Shown: positions 24,097-32,427, counted from the stretch's first letter. The stretch is 64,000 bases of DNA from Motilibacter peucedani (GCF_003634695.1 NZ_RBWV01000014.1:62001-126000), one strand, 5' to 3'. A program made the numbers and translations. The notes: generated from the letters alone by a model not told the origin.

Positions 24097-24999
24097 TCAT
24101 GCTCGCTCGTAGACGCGCACGTAGTCGACCAGGAAGTCGGCGGGGAACCGGGTCGAAGCGTCCGGAGAGCCGGGCCACGTGCCGCCGACCGCGAGGTTGA
24201 GCCTCAGGAACATCGGCTGCGCGAACGCCTCGTCGAGCCACGTCGTGGTCTGCGTGGTCCGCTCGAAGGTCTTGACACCGTCGACGTACCAGCGCATCGC
24301 GCCCTTTTCCCACTCGACCGCATAGACGTGGAAGCCGTCAGAGGGCGAGCCCTTGGGCAACGTCACGGCTGCCGACTCCTTCGGGTGGGTCCCGTCGTAG
24401 TCGTACCAGATCGTCTGGTGCACCTGACCGGGCTCCGGCGAGCCCGCTCCTCCGCCGATCGCCTCGAGCACGTCGAGCTCGCCCGTGCCGCCCGTCACCG
24501 GCCGGAGCCAGAAGGCGGGCCACAGCCCCTGGGAGGTGCCTGGCGCCGTCGGCAGCTTGGCGCGGATCTCGAAACGGCCGTACATCCAGTCCTTGGCCCC
24601 CTTGGTGGAGATGAAGGCCGAGGAGTAGTCGCGACCGCCCGGGAAGCGCGAGTCGTGCGCGCCGCACCGCAGCGGCGTGCGCTCGCGCTGCGCGCGCAGC
24701 ACCAGCACCCCGGACTCCAAGGTCACGTTCTGCGGGCGGTTCATCAGACAGGCGAGCTCCTTGCCCCCGTCGCCGAACGTGGAGCGGTCCTCGACCGTCC
24801 ACGTGCCCGGATCGAGCGCGCTGCCGTCGAACTCGTCGCTCCAGGAGAGGTGCCAGCCGGGACCCGGCGAGGTGGGGGCACCCTCCCTGCTGCCAGCTCC
24901 GCCCTCGGGACTCGAGTGCCCGACGGACGACGAGCACGCGGCTAACAGCAGCAGCACCGCGACCGCGGCCGCTCGTTGCAGGCCTCGTGGCGTGGGCAA
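24097..24999 (-). CDS. GH16 beta-glycan hydrolase, lipoprotein
   Basis: The 300-aa product has a lipoprotein signal peptide with lipobox LLAACSSS, so it should be lipid-anchored outside the membrane. After a short Gly/Ser linker comes a GH16 domain starting WHLSWSDEFDGSALD. The catalytic ExDxxE motif is intact as GELDVLEAIG, and WPAFWLRP and VDYVRVYERA bracket the domain. Family members cut beta-1,3- or beta-1,3-1,4-glucans or related galactans; the substrate is not predictable. It lies 88 nt upstream of a GT2 and a Wzy-like gene on the same strand, suggesting it trims or releases the polymer those genes make. It is the smallest of three GH16 paralogues here. Confidence 0.9.
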   Translation of the reverse strand: MPTPRGLQRAAAVAVLLLLAACSSSVGHSSPEGGAGSREGAPTSPGPGWHLSWSDEFDGSALDPGTWTVEDRSTFGDGGKELACLMNRPQNVTLESGVLVLRAQRERTPLRCGAHDSRFPGGRDYSSAFISTKGAKDWMYGRFEIRAKLPTAPGTSQGLWPAFWLRPVTGGTGELDVLEAIGGGAGSPEPGQVHQTIWYDYDGTHPKESAAVTLPKGSPSDGFHVYAVEWEKGAMRWYVDGVKTFERTTQTTTWLDEAFAQPMFLRLNLAVGGTWPGSPDASTRFPADFLVDYVRVYERA

Positions 25000-25087
25000 G
25001 GGAAGGACTCCGGATGTGGGGCGAGGCGCCTCGGACGGACCTCCAGTCTAGGCGCGCGGCAACGGGCGAGACCCAGGAACGCCCGAA

Positions 25088-25122
25088 GGCCCGGCGGCAG
25101 ACGGGTGGTCTGCTGCCGGGCC
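25088..25122 (-). terminator. Terminator after the second GH16 gene
   Basis: A 15-bp stem with one wobble pair (ggcccggcggcagac with gtctgctgccgggcc) has a 5-nt loop, 14 nt past the stop of the minus-strand gene. It separates this gene from the GH16 lipoprotein operon downstream. Confidence 0.8.
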
Positions 25123-25136
25123 CTCTAGGGAGTGGC

Positions 25137-26672
25137 CTAGCGCTGGTAGACGCGCACGTAGTCGATCGCGAAGTCAGCGGGGAACTGGGTGCTGGCGGTC
25201 GGCGTGCCGGCCCACGAGCCACCGACCTGCATGTTGAGGCGGATGTTGAAGGCGCGGCTGAAAGCCGACTTCATCCACGTGGTCGTGCTGGTGTCGCGGG
25301 TGTAGGTCAGGCGGTTGTCGACGTACCAACGGATGACGCCGGGCTCCCACTCGACGGCGTAGGTGTGGTAGCCATCGTCCATCGTCTGACCGCTGGGCAT
25401 GGGCGCCGAAGCCGCCTGGCGGGGGTAGGTGTTGTTGTAGTCGTACCAGATGGTCTGGCTGACCCGGTTGTAGTTCGACTCACCCTTGGCCGAGCCCACA
25501 GCCTCCATGATGTCGAGCTCGCCGGCGCCACCGTCGTTGGGACGCAGCCAGAACGCGGGCCACATGCCCTTCGAGGTGTCAGCCTGCGTCGGCAGCTTCG
25601 CACGCATCTCGTAGCGACCGTAGGTCGTGGAGAAGCGGCCGATCGTGTCGAGGTAGCCCGAGGTCACTGCCGCCTTGTAGCTGCCGCAGGTGAAGTTCTC
25701 GCGCTGCGCGCGGATGTGCAGGGCGCCACCGCTCTCCTCGACGTTCGAGGCCCGGTTGGTGAGGCAGGACTCCTCGTTGCTGTTGTGCGCGTTGTTGCGC
25801 ACGTTCCACTTGGTGGTGTCGACGCTCGAGTCGTTGAACTCGTCAGCCCAGACCTGGCGCCAGCCGGCGGGAGCGGTCGTGGCGGGCGGCGCGGGGACGG
25901 CCGTCTGCGTGGGCGTGGGGGTGGGGGTCGGCGCGGGAGCCGCGGTCTCGATCGGCGTGGGCGTCGGCGCCGGAGCCGTGGGCTCCGTCGGAGTCGGCGT
26001 CGGCACGGGGGCGGGAGGCGCAGGCGGCGTGGGGGTCGCGGTCTGCGTGGGGGTCGGCGTGGGCGTGGGAGCCGGGGCCGGCGGCGGGGTCACGACAGTG
26101 GCGCCGGCGGGGCCGGCCAGCGTGACGTCGTCGACGTCGATGCTGCCCTTGCCCGGCAGCGACCAGCCGAGGACGTTGAGGTCGAGCGAGGCGCCCGTGG
26201 TGGCCGCGGTGTAGGTGGCGGTGAGCTGGTGCCACGAGGTGTCCTTGAGCCACACGGTGCCGCGGTTCTGGCCGGCGAAGGTGTTGCCCTTGTACTCCAT
26301 GAGGCGGATGCCGGCGGAGTTGCCGGCCTGCTTCGCCTTGACCCACGCGGTCGCCGTGTAGGTGGCGCCCTTCGTGGTGGAGGCGACGGTGTTCACCTTG
26401 TCGTTGAGCGCGACGGTCGCGGCGGCGGTGCCGGCGACGGCGACGTGGGCTGCCTTCGAGCCGGAGTGGCCGGCGGCGGTGGAGAGCGTGGCGTTCGAGG
26501 CCACGAACCAGCCGGTGGTGCCGGACTCGAACCCGCCGTTGACGGCGAGGTTGCTGGTGGCGGCGGAAGCGGCGTTCTCGAGGTTGGTCGTCAGGGTGGC
26601 GGCGACGGCGCTGACGAGCAGGACGCTCGCGGCAGCGGCGCGGGGCCGGCGGATGTTCTTGGGGAAGGACAC
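25137..26672 (-). CDS. Secreted GH16 glycanase with N-terminal carbohydrate-binding module and Pro/Thr linker
   Basis: The 511-aa secreted enzyme has a basic N-terminus and hydrophobic signal ending near ASA-AT. A CBM4/9-like module of about 150 residues starts SNLAVNGGFESGTTGWF and ends IDVDDVTLAG. A linker of about 75 residues is rich in Pro-Thr pairs. The C-terminal GH16 domain starts WRQVWADEFND, has catalytic GELDIMEAVG and ends DYVRVYQR. I chose GTG 26672 (VSFPKNIRRPR) with ggag 7 nt upstream; a longer frame upstream is low-complexity and lacks a signal peptide. It is a close paralogue of the gene at 27107-28483, with the same architecture but a longer linker. The substrate is unknown. 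Confidence 0.9.
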   Translation of the reverse strand: MSFPKNIRRPRAAAASVLLVSAVAATLTTNLENAASAATSNLAVNGGFESGTTGWFVASNATLSTAAGHSGSKAAHVAVAGTAAATVALNDKVNTVASTTKGATYTATAWVKAKQAGNSAGIRLMEYKGNTFAGQNRGTVWLKDTSWHQLTATYTAATTGASLDLNVLGWSLPGKGSIDVDDVTLAGPAGATVVTPPPAPAPTPTPTPTQTATPTPPAPPAPVPTPTPTEPTAPAPTPTPIETAAPAPTPTPTPTQTAVPAPPATTAPAGWRQVWADEFNDSSVDTTKWNVRNNAHNSNEESCLTNRASNVEESGGALHIRAQRENFTCGSYKAAVTSGYLDTIGRFSTTYGRYEMRAKLPTQADTSKGMWPAFWLRPNDGGAGELDIMEAVGSAKGESNYNRVSQTIWYDYNNTYPRQAASAPMPSGQTMDDGYHTYAVEWEPGVIRWYVDNRLTYTRDTSTTTWMKSAFSRAFNIRLNMQVGGSWAGTPTASTQFPADFAIDYVRVYQR

Positions 26673-27011
26673 AGAAGCTCCGGAGGGGGATCGGGGTTTC
26701 GGGTCGAACTCGGGCTGAGGAGGTTGTGATGAAGACTTCGGACCTCCAGGCCCGGGCATTGAGCCCCAGATCCGCTCCCCCGGCGCCCCCCTCCGGGCGC
26801 CGGTCGTTCTCTGCAACGGCGTTCATGACTCTGCGTGGAGAGCGACGGTGATCTTGGCTCTCGGCGCGCGCGCAGTGCTACTCGATCGGGTCATCTGCTG
26901 ACGCCGGGTGAACGGATCGAGCCCTCCGACGGCTCGTGTGACGTGCACGACACCACTCGTACGGGTGCGGCCGTCCGGGCGACTGGAGCGTGCCGATGTG
27001 CCCCGGACGCA
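26673..27011. other. Intergenic region upstream of the second GH16 gene
   Basis: These 339 bp should carry the promoter and leader of the minus-strand GH16 gene. The only structure I see is a 9-bp perfect hairpin at 26780-26803 (ccggcgccc, 6-nt loop, gggcgccgg), about 108 nt upstream of the chosen start. No -35/-10 pair or known riboswitch is recognisable. Confidence 0.5.
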
Positions 27012-27050
27012 CGACAGCTGCAGGCGGCACGAGGCCGCCTGCAGCTGTCG
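27012..27050 (-). terminator. Terminator after the third GH16 gene
   Basis: A perfect 17-bp stem (cgacagctgcaggcggc and its complement) has a 5-nt loop (acgag). It lies 57 nt past the stop of the minus-strand gene. Confidence 0.85.
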
Positions 27051-27106
27051 GGTGTCGCGTGACGGACGAAGTCCGTCAGTGTCGGTGGGAGTGGTTCAGC
27101 GCCTCG

Positions 27107-28483
27107 TCAGCGCTGGTAGACCCGCACGTAGTCGACCTGGTAGTCCTGCGTCGAGGAGGTCGAGGAGTCGGGCGAGCCCGGCCAGGATCCGCCGACCTGC
27201 AGGTTGAGGCGGATGTTGTAGGGCTTCTTGAAGGCGGAGTCGTTGATCCAGGAGATGATGCTGCTGTCGCGGCTCCACGTGAGGACGCCGTCGACGTACC
27301 AACGCATGACACCGGGCTCCCACTCAACGGTGTAGGTGTGGAACGCGTCGGACATGGTGCTGCCGGGCAGCACGTACGAGTAGTTCTGCCGCGGGTGGCT
27401 GCCGCTGTAGTCGTACCAGAGCGTCTGGCTCACCCGGTTGTAGTTCTTCGCACCGGCGGCCCCGCCGATCGCCTCCATGACGTCGATCTCGCCGTTGCCG
27501 CCGTCGTTCGGGCGGAGCCAAAACGCCGGCCACATCCCCTTCGAGGTGCCGGCTGCGGTCGGCAACTTGGCACGCATCTCGAACCGGCCGTAGGTCTGCG
27601 ACATCTTGCCGATGGTGTCGAGGTAGCCGGACGTCCAAGCGGCGGTGTAGCCGCTGCAGGTGTACTTCTCGCGCTGCGCCTTGATGTGCAGGACGCCGCC
27701 CGACTCCGACACGTTCTGGGACCGGTTCGTCTGGCACGACGTCTCGTTCGGCGTGTGCTCGTTGTTGTGCACGCGCCACTTGCTCGTGTCGACCGCCGTG
27801 TCGTTGAACTCGTCCGCCCATACCTGGCGCCAGCCGGTGGCAGGCGTCGTCGGTGCGGGGGTCGGAGTGGGGGTCGGCGCCGAGACGGTGCCGCCGGCGA
27901 CGAGCGTCAGGTCGTCGACGTCCACCGCCCCGCCGCTGGGCAGCGCCCACCCGAGCGCGTTGAGGTCCAACGACGCACCGTCGGACGCGGCGGTGTAGGA
28001 CAGCGTGACCGTGTGCCAGGAGGTGTCCGACAAGTTGAGCTGGCTCTGCTGCTGTCCCTTGAGGCTCGAGCCGTTGTACTCCATGACGCGCAGACCGGCG
28101 GTGGCACCGGACTTGGTGAGCCGCACCGACGCGGTTGCCGTGTAGGTGGTGCCCTTCTTCGTCGACGCCACCGTGTTAACGGAGTCGTTGAGGGCAACGG
28201 TCTTCGAACCGGTCGAGGTGTTGGACACGCGGGCGGCGTTCGAACCGCTGTGCCCCGCCGCGAGCGACAAGGCGGATCCGGTGCCCGACGAGACGAACCA
28301 GCCCGTCGTGCCGGACTCGAACCCACCGTTGACCGTGAGGTTGGTGGCAGCGGCGGAAGCGGAGGAGGCAGAGAGGCTTGAGCCGACGAGGGCTGCCACG
28401 CTCGCGCTCACGACCGCGGCCACGACAGGCACCGCGCGCCTGGAACGGGTCTTCGGACGTGCAGAAGCGACAGAGGTGTTCAT
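27107..28483 (-). CDS. Secreted GH16 glycanase with N-terminal carbohydrate-binding module
   Basis: The 458-aa enzyme has a signal peptide ending near ASA-AA. A CBM4/9-like module starts TNLTVNGGFESGTTGWF and ends VDVDDLTLVAGG. A short linker of about 15 residues with alternating Pro and Thr leads into a GH16 domain with catalytic GEIDVMEAIG. It shares most landmarks with the gene at 25137-26672, so the two arose by duplication; this copy has a much shorter linker. ATG 28483 follows ggag at about 10 nt. A terminator follows and the upstream region exceeds 450 bp, so it is probably monocistronic. It likely remodels a beta-glucan or galactan outside the cell. Confidence 0.9.
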   Translation of the reverse strand: MNTSVASARPKTRSRRAVPVVAAVVSASVAALVGSSLSASSASAAATNLTVNGGFESGTTGWFVSSGTGSALSLAAGHSGSNAARVSNTSTGSKTVALNDSVNTVASTKKGTTYTATASVRLTKSGATAGLRVMEYNGSSLKGQQQSQLNLSDTSWHTVTLSYTAASDGASLDLNALGWALPSGGAVDVDDLTLVAGGTVSAPTPTPTPAPTTPATGWRQVWADEFNDTAVDTSKWRVHNNEHTPNETSCQTNRSQNVSESGGVLHIKAQREKYTCSGYTAAWTSGYLDTIGKMSQTYGRFEMRAKLPTAAGTSKGMWPAFWLRPNDGGNGEIDVMEAIGGAAGAKNYNRVSQTLWYDYSGSHPRQNYSYVLPGSTMSDAFHTYTVEWEPGVMRWYVDGVLTWSRDSSIISWINDSAFKKPYNIRLNLQVGGSWPGSPDSSTSSTQDYQVDYVRVYQR

Positions 28484-28976
28484 GGGTGATGGCTCCAGAA
28501 GGGGTGGAGGTCAGCTCGCGTCGGCGCGCCAGAGCATCGACACGGCCCCCTCCCCTGCCGCCGCTCGAGACGTCGTTGTCTGAGCGGACGACGGCAAGCC
28601 GTGTCGCATGGTCGTACGTGTGTGCTGCTCTGTGCCGCCGGCGAGGCGGGGTCGGAGGAGGTGCACGACGGAGGCCGTGGGCACCGGGCTGGTGCCTCAG
28701 AGCATCCGACGTGCTGGTCGGAGGAGTATGCGGTTGGCTGAGAGCCCCGGAGTCCCGGAGCGGCTCGGCTGAGTTCCTGCATCCCCCCCGCCAGCGCAAC
28801 GCCCGTCGATGGGCACCTGCTCTGGCACGCTGCAACCCGTCCGGGGGTAATACCTACCGCACCGACGCGTGCAGGTGCAATGGTTCAGCGGGGTTCAGTG
28901 AGATGAGTCACGGTTTAGCAGCCGTTCTGCCTGCCGATAATGGACCCTTCCCCGCGGCTCTGCCGCCGGGTACGCA
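28484..28976. other. Long untranslated region upstream of the third GH16 gene
   Basis: Nearly 500 bp carry no credible gene. On the minus strand TTGCAC (28875-28880) and TAGGTA (28851-28856) are 18 bp apart and could be a promoter, which would give an unusually long leader of about 360 nt. I compared the leader with the c-di-AMP and c-di-GMP riboswitch patterns I know and saw no match. Confidence 0.4.
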
Positions 28977-29014
28977 GCAGGCCCCGCCCCTCGGTATCGA
29001 GGAGCGGGGCCTGC
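28977..29014 (-). terminator. Terminator after the fibrinogen-like/propeller gene
   Basis: A stem of about 17 bp with one mismatch (gcaggccccgcccctcg against cgaggagcggggcctgc) has a gtat loop. It lies 22 nt past the stop of the minus-strand gene. Confidence 0.8.
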
Positions 29015-29035
29015 GCGCTGCGAGGCGCTGAACCG

Positions 29036-31906
29036 TCAGTGCGCCGCCTGGACCTGCAGGTTGAAGCTCAGGTCCGGACTCCAGACGTCAGACTGGTGCA
29101 CCTCCACCGCGATGGTGTTGGTGCCCGGGACCAGCACGCTGGCCGGGACCGTGAAGGACACGGCTGCCTTTTCGTCGGCCCGCAGCGTGATGGCGCTCAC
29201 CGCGGGGGTCGTCGCCGTCGGCGCGCCGGCCGGCATGTTGTCGCGGGCGACCTCGACGCCGTTGACGTAGACGACGGCGCCGTCGTCACGCACCAGGTTG
29301 AGCAGCAGGCTCGAGTAGCTCGCCGGGTTCGCCACGTCGACCGTGGTGCGGAAGTACGCGGTGATCGGGTGCTTGCTCGCGACCGGGGCGACGACCGTCG
29401 CCTCGTCGTTGTCGCCGAAGCCGAGCTCCGACGCGCCGAGCGACCAGGTGCTGTCGTCGAACCCGGGCTGCGACCACGCGGTGCCCTGGTCGGTGCCGTC
29501 GTAGTTCCAGCGCCACGCCGAGCCGTAGGCGACCAGCGTGTCCGGCGGCGGCTGCACGGTCAGGCCGGTGGTCGTCGCCGACCGGTTGCCCGTGTCGTCG
29601 ACCGCACGCACGAAGTAGGTGGCCGGCAGGCCGGGCGTCGGGTCGGTGAAGGAGGTGCCGGTCGTCGTGCCGATGACGCGGTCGTTGCGCAGCACCTCGT
29701 AGGTCAGCGTGCCGCTCGCGTTGTCCGTCGCCGCGGCCCAAGACAGCTTCACGCCCGCCGTGACGTTGCTGGCGCTGAGCGCTGCAGGCGTGGTCGGAGC
29801 TGTGGTGTCACGCGGGCAGAACTTCCCGAAGCCGCCGAGCCACTGGAAGGCGGTGCCGGTCCAGGAGCCCTGCTTCATGTCGCCGCCGAACCACAGGCAG
29901 CCGTTGGGGTCCGCCGTGAGCTCCCACGGGCCCATCCCGGAGCGGGTGTCGAGCGCCGAGGGGAAGAAGTCGGGCAGGTAGGCGCCGGTCGCCTCGTCCC
30001 ACGCGCCGATGTACTTGATGCCGTTCACGTCGGAGGCGTACGGGATCGGGTTGCTGTAGTTCAGGTCGTTCGAGTAGTTGTAGTTGCCGCAGTGGCAGGA
30101 GCCGTAGACGACTCCGTCCACCTCGGTCAACGCCTGGAAGTCGCCACCGCTCTTGGTGATGTTGCTGGTCTGCAGCGTGTAGGTGTCGCGGTCGTACTTG
30201 CCGAGGATGTGCTCGGAACCGCCCTGCCAGACGTCGTTGCCGAACTCCTTGATGGTCTGCTGGTAGGTGGCGGTCCCTGAGCCGATGCTGGGCACCCACT
30301 TGCCGAGCCCCTGCACGTTCGGCGCACCGGCGGCGGTCGAGACCACCGCGATGTTCGACGACGGTGTGCCGTTCACGTTCTTGAAGTAGCCGGAGAAGTA
30401 AACCCGGTCACCGCGGTCGCTCGCGTCCATCTCGATGATGGAGCCGTCGAAGTTCGGCTTCCACGTGCCGTCGGGCTTGCCGTCGCTCGCCCGGACGCGG
30501 GCCGTACGACCAACCGTCACCAGGTTCGACAGGGGCGTGCCGCCGGCGATGCGGTTGAAGCGGCCGCCGATGTAGATCCAGCCGTCCTGGTAGTCGAGCG
30601 CACGGACCTGCGGCGTCGTGCCGTCAGAGCTGACGTTCGTCACGTCCGCGGTCCACGTGGTGACAGGCGCCCCGGTGAGGGGGTCGACCGCCGCGACGGC
30701 GGAGGTGTGCGGAGCGCCGCCCACGTTGGTGAACTCGCCTGCCACGATCAGCTTGCCGTCGGGTGTGGCCTGGAGGTCCCACACCTCGCCGTCGAGGACC
30801 GGGCGGAAGTCGCGCTTCCACTCGCCGGTGTCGAGGTCGAACGCGGCGAGGTACGGCTGGTGCACCTTCTCGTCGGGGCCGGGGTTCGCGCCCTTCTGCA
30901 CGTTGGCGAACATGCCGCCGACGTACATGGTGCGACCGATGTAGGCGAAGGTCTCGACCTCGAGCTTGAGCTCGCCGGAGATCCCGCCCTCGACGCCGGT
31001 GACGCCCCACGGAGTCGTGTCCGAGGTCGTCGACGACATCAGCGGACGCAGTGTGGTCGCGGGGAGCCCCTCGGCCGGCACGGCGGTGTAGTCCGAGCTC
31101 ATCAGCTTCGGCCGGATGAACACCTGTGCGAACGGGATGGCCGACTTCTCGGTGGTGTACTGCCAGAGGTAGCTCATGGGGTCGTTCTTGCCCACGACGG
31201 TGTTGCCGTAGGAGAAGCCCATCTTGTAGTTGTGCGTCGACGACTCGTTGGTCGTCATCCGCAGCAGCGACTGGCTGCCTGCGTACGCCCACGACTGCGT
31301 GTTGCCACCCCCGCGGCTCACGCCGTCGACGACCACGTCGGAGACGAGCACGCCGCCGCCGATCGACCAGGTCCACTTGGCCCGGTTGGACGTCTTGAGC
31401 CGCAGCTCCTGCGCACCGCTGCCGTCCATGGTGGTCGCGCGGCGTACGCGGATGCCGTCGTCCAGCGCGTCGACCCGGCCCCCACCGAGAAGACCCTGGA
31501 CGAGGTCGGCCGGCAGCGCGGCCGGCGCGAAGGCGCCCGGCCCGCTCGGCGTGTTCCGCAGCGTGGCCTGGCTGCCCTGGCCGTTGTAGGACCAGGTCCA
31601 GCCCTCACGGCCGCGGCCGATGAGCACCCAGCCGCCGCCGTCGGTCGTCATGTCGCAGTAGAACTGCTTGGGCGCGACGAGCTGGGCCGTCTGCAGCCAG
31701 TAGACGCCGTCCGGGCTGGCCGGCAGCGTCTGCTTGATGGCCCAGCACGACGCGGCCGCCGTCGTCGACGACAGCCCGTCGGCGACCGGAGTGCCGTAGT
31801 CGCGGGCAGCGGCCGTGGCCGCACCGGGCATCGCGACGACGCCCATCCCGAGCGACCCTGCGACCGCTGCTGCTGATGCGAGCAGGCGCACCTTCGAGAC
31901 CTTCAT
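29036..31906 (-). CDS. Secreted fibrinogen-like domain / beta-propeller / Fn3 / jelly-roll protein
   Basis: The 956-aa protein has a signal peptide (MKVSKVRLLASAAAVAG, cleavage near ATA-AA). A fibrinogen-related domain follows, about 50-266, with SCWAIKQTLPASPDGVYWL and FYCDMTTDGGGWVLIGRG. Then comes a propeller region (about 290-699) with strands YVGGMFANV, VAGEFTNVGG, YIGGRFNRIAGG and FSGYFKNVNG, the same repeat style as the giant protein at 14006. An Fn3 module (about 700-790) and a C-terminal galactose-binding-like jelly roll (793-956, VRDDGAVVYVNGVEV) complete it. I chose ATG 31906 with SD gggggg; the longer frame has no signal peptide. FReD domains bind acetylated sugars in animals; a glycan-binding matrix role is inferred. 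Confidence 0.85.
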   Translation of the reverse strand: MKVSKVRLLASAAAVAGSLGMGVVAMPGAATAAARDYGTPVADGLSSTTAAASCWAIKQTLPASPDGVYWLQTAQLVAPKQFYCDMTTDGGGWVLIGRGREGWTWSYNGQGSQATLRNTPSGPGAFAPAALPADLVQGLLGGGRVDALDDGIRVRRATTMDGSGAQELRLKTSNRAKWTWSIGGGVLVSDVVVDGVSRGGGNTQSWAYAGSQSLLRMTTNESSTHNYKMGFSYGNTVVGKNDPMSYLWQYTTEKSAIPFAQVFIRPKLMSSDYTAVPAEGLPATTLRPLMSSTTSDTTPWGVTGVEGGISGELKLEVETFAYIGRTMYVGGMFANVQKGANPGPDEKVHQPYLAAFDLDTGEWKRDFRPVLDGEVWDLQATPDGKLIVAGEFTNVGGAPHTSAVAAVDPLTGAPVTTWTADVTNVSSDGTTPQVRALDYQDGWIYIGGRFNRIAGGTPLSNLVTVGRTARVRASDGKPDGTWKPNFDGSIIEMDASDRGDRVYFSGYFKNVNGTPSSNIAVVSTAAGAPNVQGLGKWVPSIGSGTATYQQTIKEFGNDVWQGGSEHILGKYDRDTYTLQTSNITKSGGDFQALTEVDGVVYGSCHCGNYNYSNDLNYSNPIPYASDVNGIKYIGAWDEATGAYLPDFFPSALDTRSGMGPWELTADPNGCLWFGGDMKQGSWTGTAFQWLGGFGKFCPRDTTAPTTPAALSASNVTAGVKLSWAAATDNASGTLTYEVLRNDRVIGTTTGTSFTDPTPGLPATYFVRAVDDTGNRSATTTGLTVQPPPDTLVAYGSAWRWNYDGTDQGTAWSQPGFDDSTWSLGASELGFGDNDEATVVAPVASKHPITAYFRTTVDVANPASYSSLLLNLVRDDGAVVYVNGVEVARDNMPAGAPTATTPAVSAITLRADEKAAVSFTVPASVLVPGTNTIAVEVHQSDVWSPDLSFNLQVQAAH

Positions 31907-32030
31907 GTTCCCCCCTGTTTCCCTTCCTCCGCGCGACCGCCGTCTCGGCAGGTCCGCAGCAGAGGCCCCTGCCAAGAAGCGTAGGGCGGGAATCGCTGCA
32001 GGTCACCGGATTCAGTGACGCACAGCGAGA

Positions 32031-32046
32031 TGTCACCCGGATGACA
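32031..32046. promoter_or_regulatory. Putative operator TGTCA-N6-TGACA
   Basis: A perfect 5-bp inverted repeat with a 6-bp spacer (tgtca cccgga tgaca) lies 125 bp upstream of the fibrinogen-like gene. A second imperfect pair, gtcac-N8-gtgac, is at 32002-32019, and two cgtcact copies are at 32053-32072. The cluster suggests a binding region for a dimeric regulator. The regulator is unknown. Confidence 0.3.
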
Positions 32047-32149
32047 GCACCTTCGTCACTCGCTCGTCACTGACCGTGAGAGACGTCCTTGCGGTGCGTA
32101 CGCAGTGGCCCCTCGCGCCGCCCCTGTGCCGGCGCCTGTTGCCCAGTCG

Positions 32150-32213
32150 AGCGGTAGCAAGCAGGGGCCGGAAGGATCAGACGGGCTACCGCCGGAGTGC
32201 CGCTGCTACCGCT
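32150..32213. repeat. 64-nt inverted-repeat element, copy 1
   Basis: The 29-nt left arm (32150-32178) starts agcggtagc, the 6-nt loop is agacgg and the 29-nt right arm (32185-32213) starts gctaccgcc and ends gctaccgct. The outer 9 bp of the two arms pair perfectly; the middle is diverged. Length and internal positions match the other three full copies exactly. It is followed by cagctcgaggtcgctaccgcc. Confidence 0.8.
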
Positions 32214-32225
32214 CAGCTCGAGGTC

Positions 32226-32271
32226 GCTACCGCCGCCCGCCGTTGCTACCGCCGACCCACGTTGCTACCGC
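32226..32271. repeat. Short array of GCTACCGC at about 20-bp spacing
   Basis: Perfect gctaccgc octamers start at 32226, 32245 and 32264. Together with the two inside the preceding element (32185, 32205) they give five copies with steps of 20, 21, 19 and 19 bp. Sequences between copies differ, so only the octamer and the phasing are conserved. Confidence 0.75.
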
Positions 32272-32324
32272 CGGTGCGGCGCTCGGCCTCGGCGGACACG
32301 TAGGCCGCGCCACCTCCCACGGCG

Positions 32325-32388
32325 AGCGGTAGCGAGAACGGGCCGGCAGGAGCAGATGGGCTACCTCTGGACCGCTTCTGCTACCGCT
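32325..32388. repeat. 64-nt inverted-repeat element, copy 2
   Basis: The left arm (32325-32353) starts agcggtagc, the loop is agatgg and the right arm (32360-32388) starts gctacctct and ends gctaccgct. The arm and loop lengths are 29, 6 and 29 nt, as in the other copies. It is followed by cagctcgcggttgctaccgcc, nearly the same flank as copy 1, so the two copies were duplicated with their 3' flank. Confidence 0.8.
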
Positions 32389-32427
32389 CAGCTCGCGGTT
32401 GCTACCGCCGGGTCGTCCCGGAGACGC

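Larger units (their letters stand above)
31907..32427. other. Intergenic region rich in GCTACCGC motifs
   Basis: This 521-bp stretch lies upstream of the fibrinogen-like gene and downstream of the Wzz-like gene. The part next to the FReD gene (31907-32070) should hold its promoter and has several GTCAC/GTGAC motifs. From 32150 on it contains two 64-nt inverted-repeat elements and further GCTACCGC copies, listed separately: nine perfect GCTACCGC/GCGGTAGC octamers within 258 bp. No credible gene is present. Confidence 0.7.

Noticed and set aside
28484-28850. c-di-AMP or c-di-GMP riboswitch in the long leader of the GH16 gene
   Set aside because: Reading the minus strand, I could not match the conserved cores of either class, only GC-rich short stems.
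32185-32271. Regularly spaced repeats as a CRISPR array
   Set aside because: The repeat is only 8 bp with 11-13-bp gaps, it occurs in both orientations nearby, and no cas gene is present.
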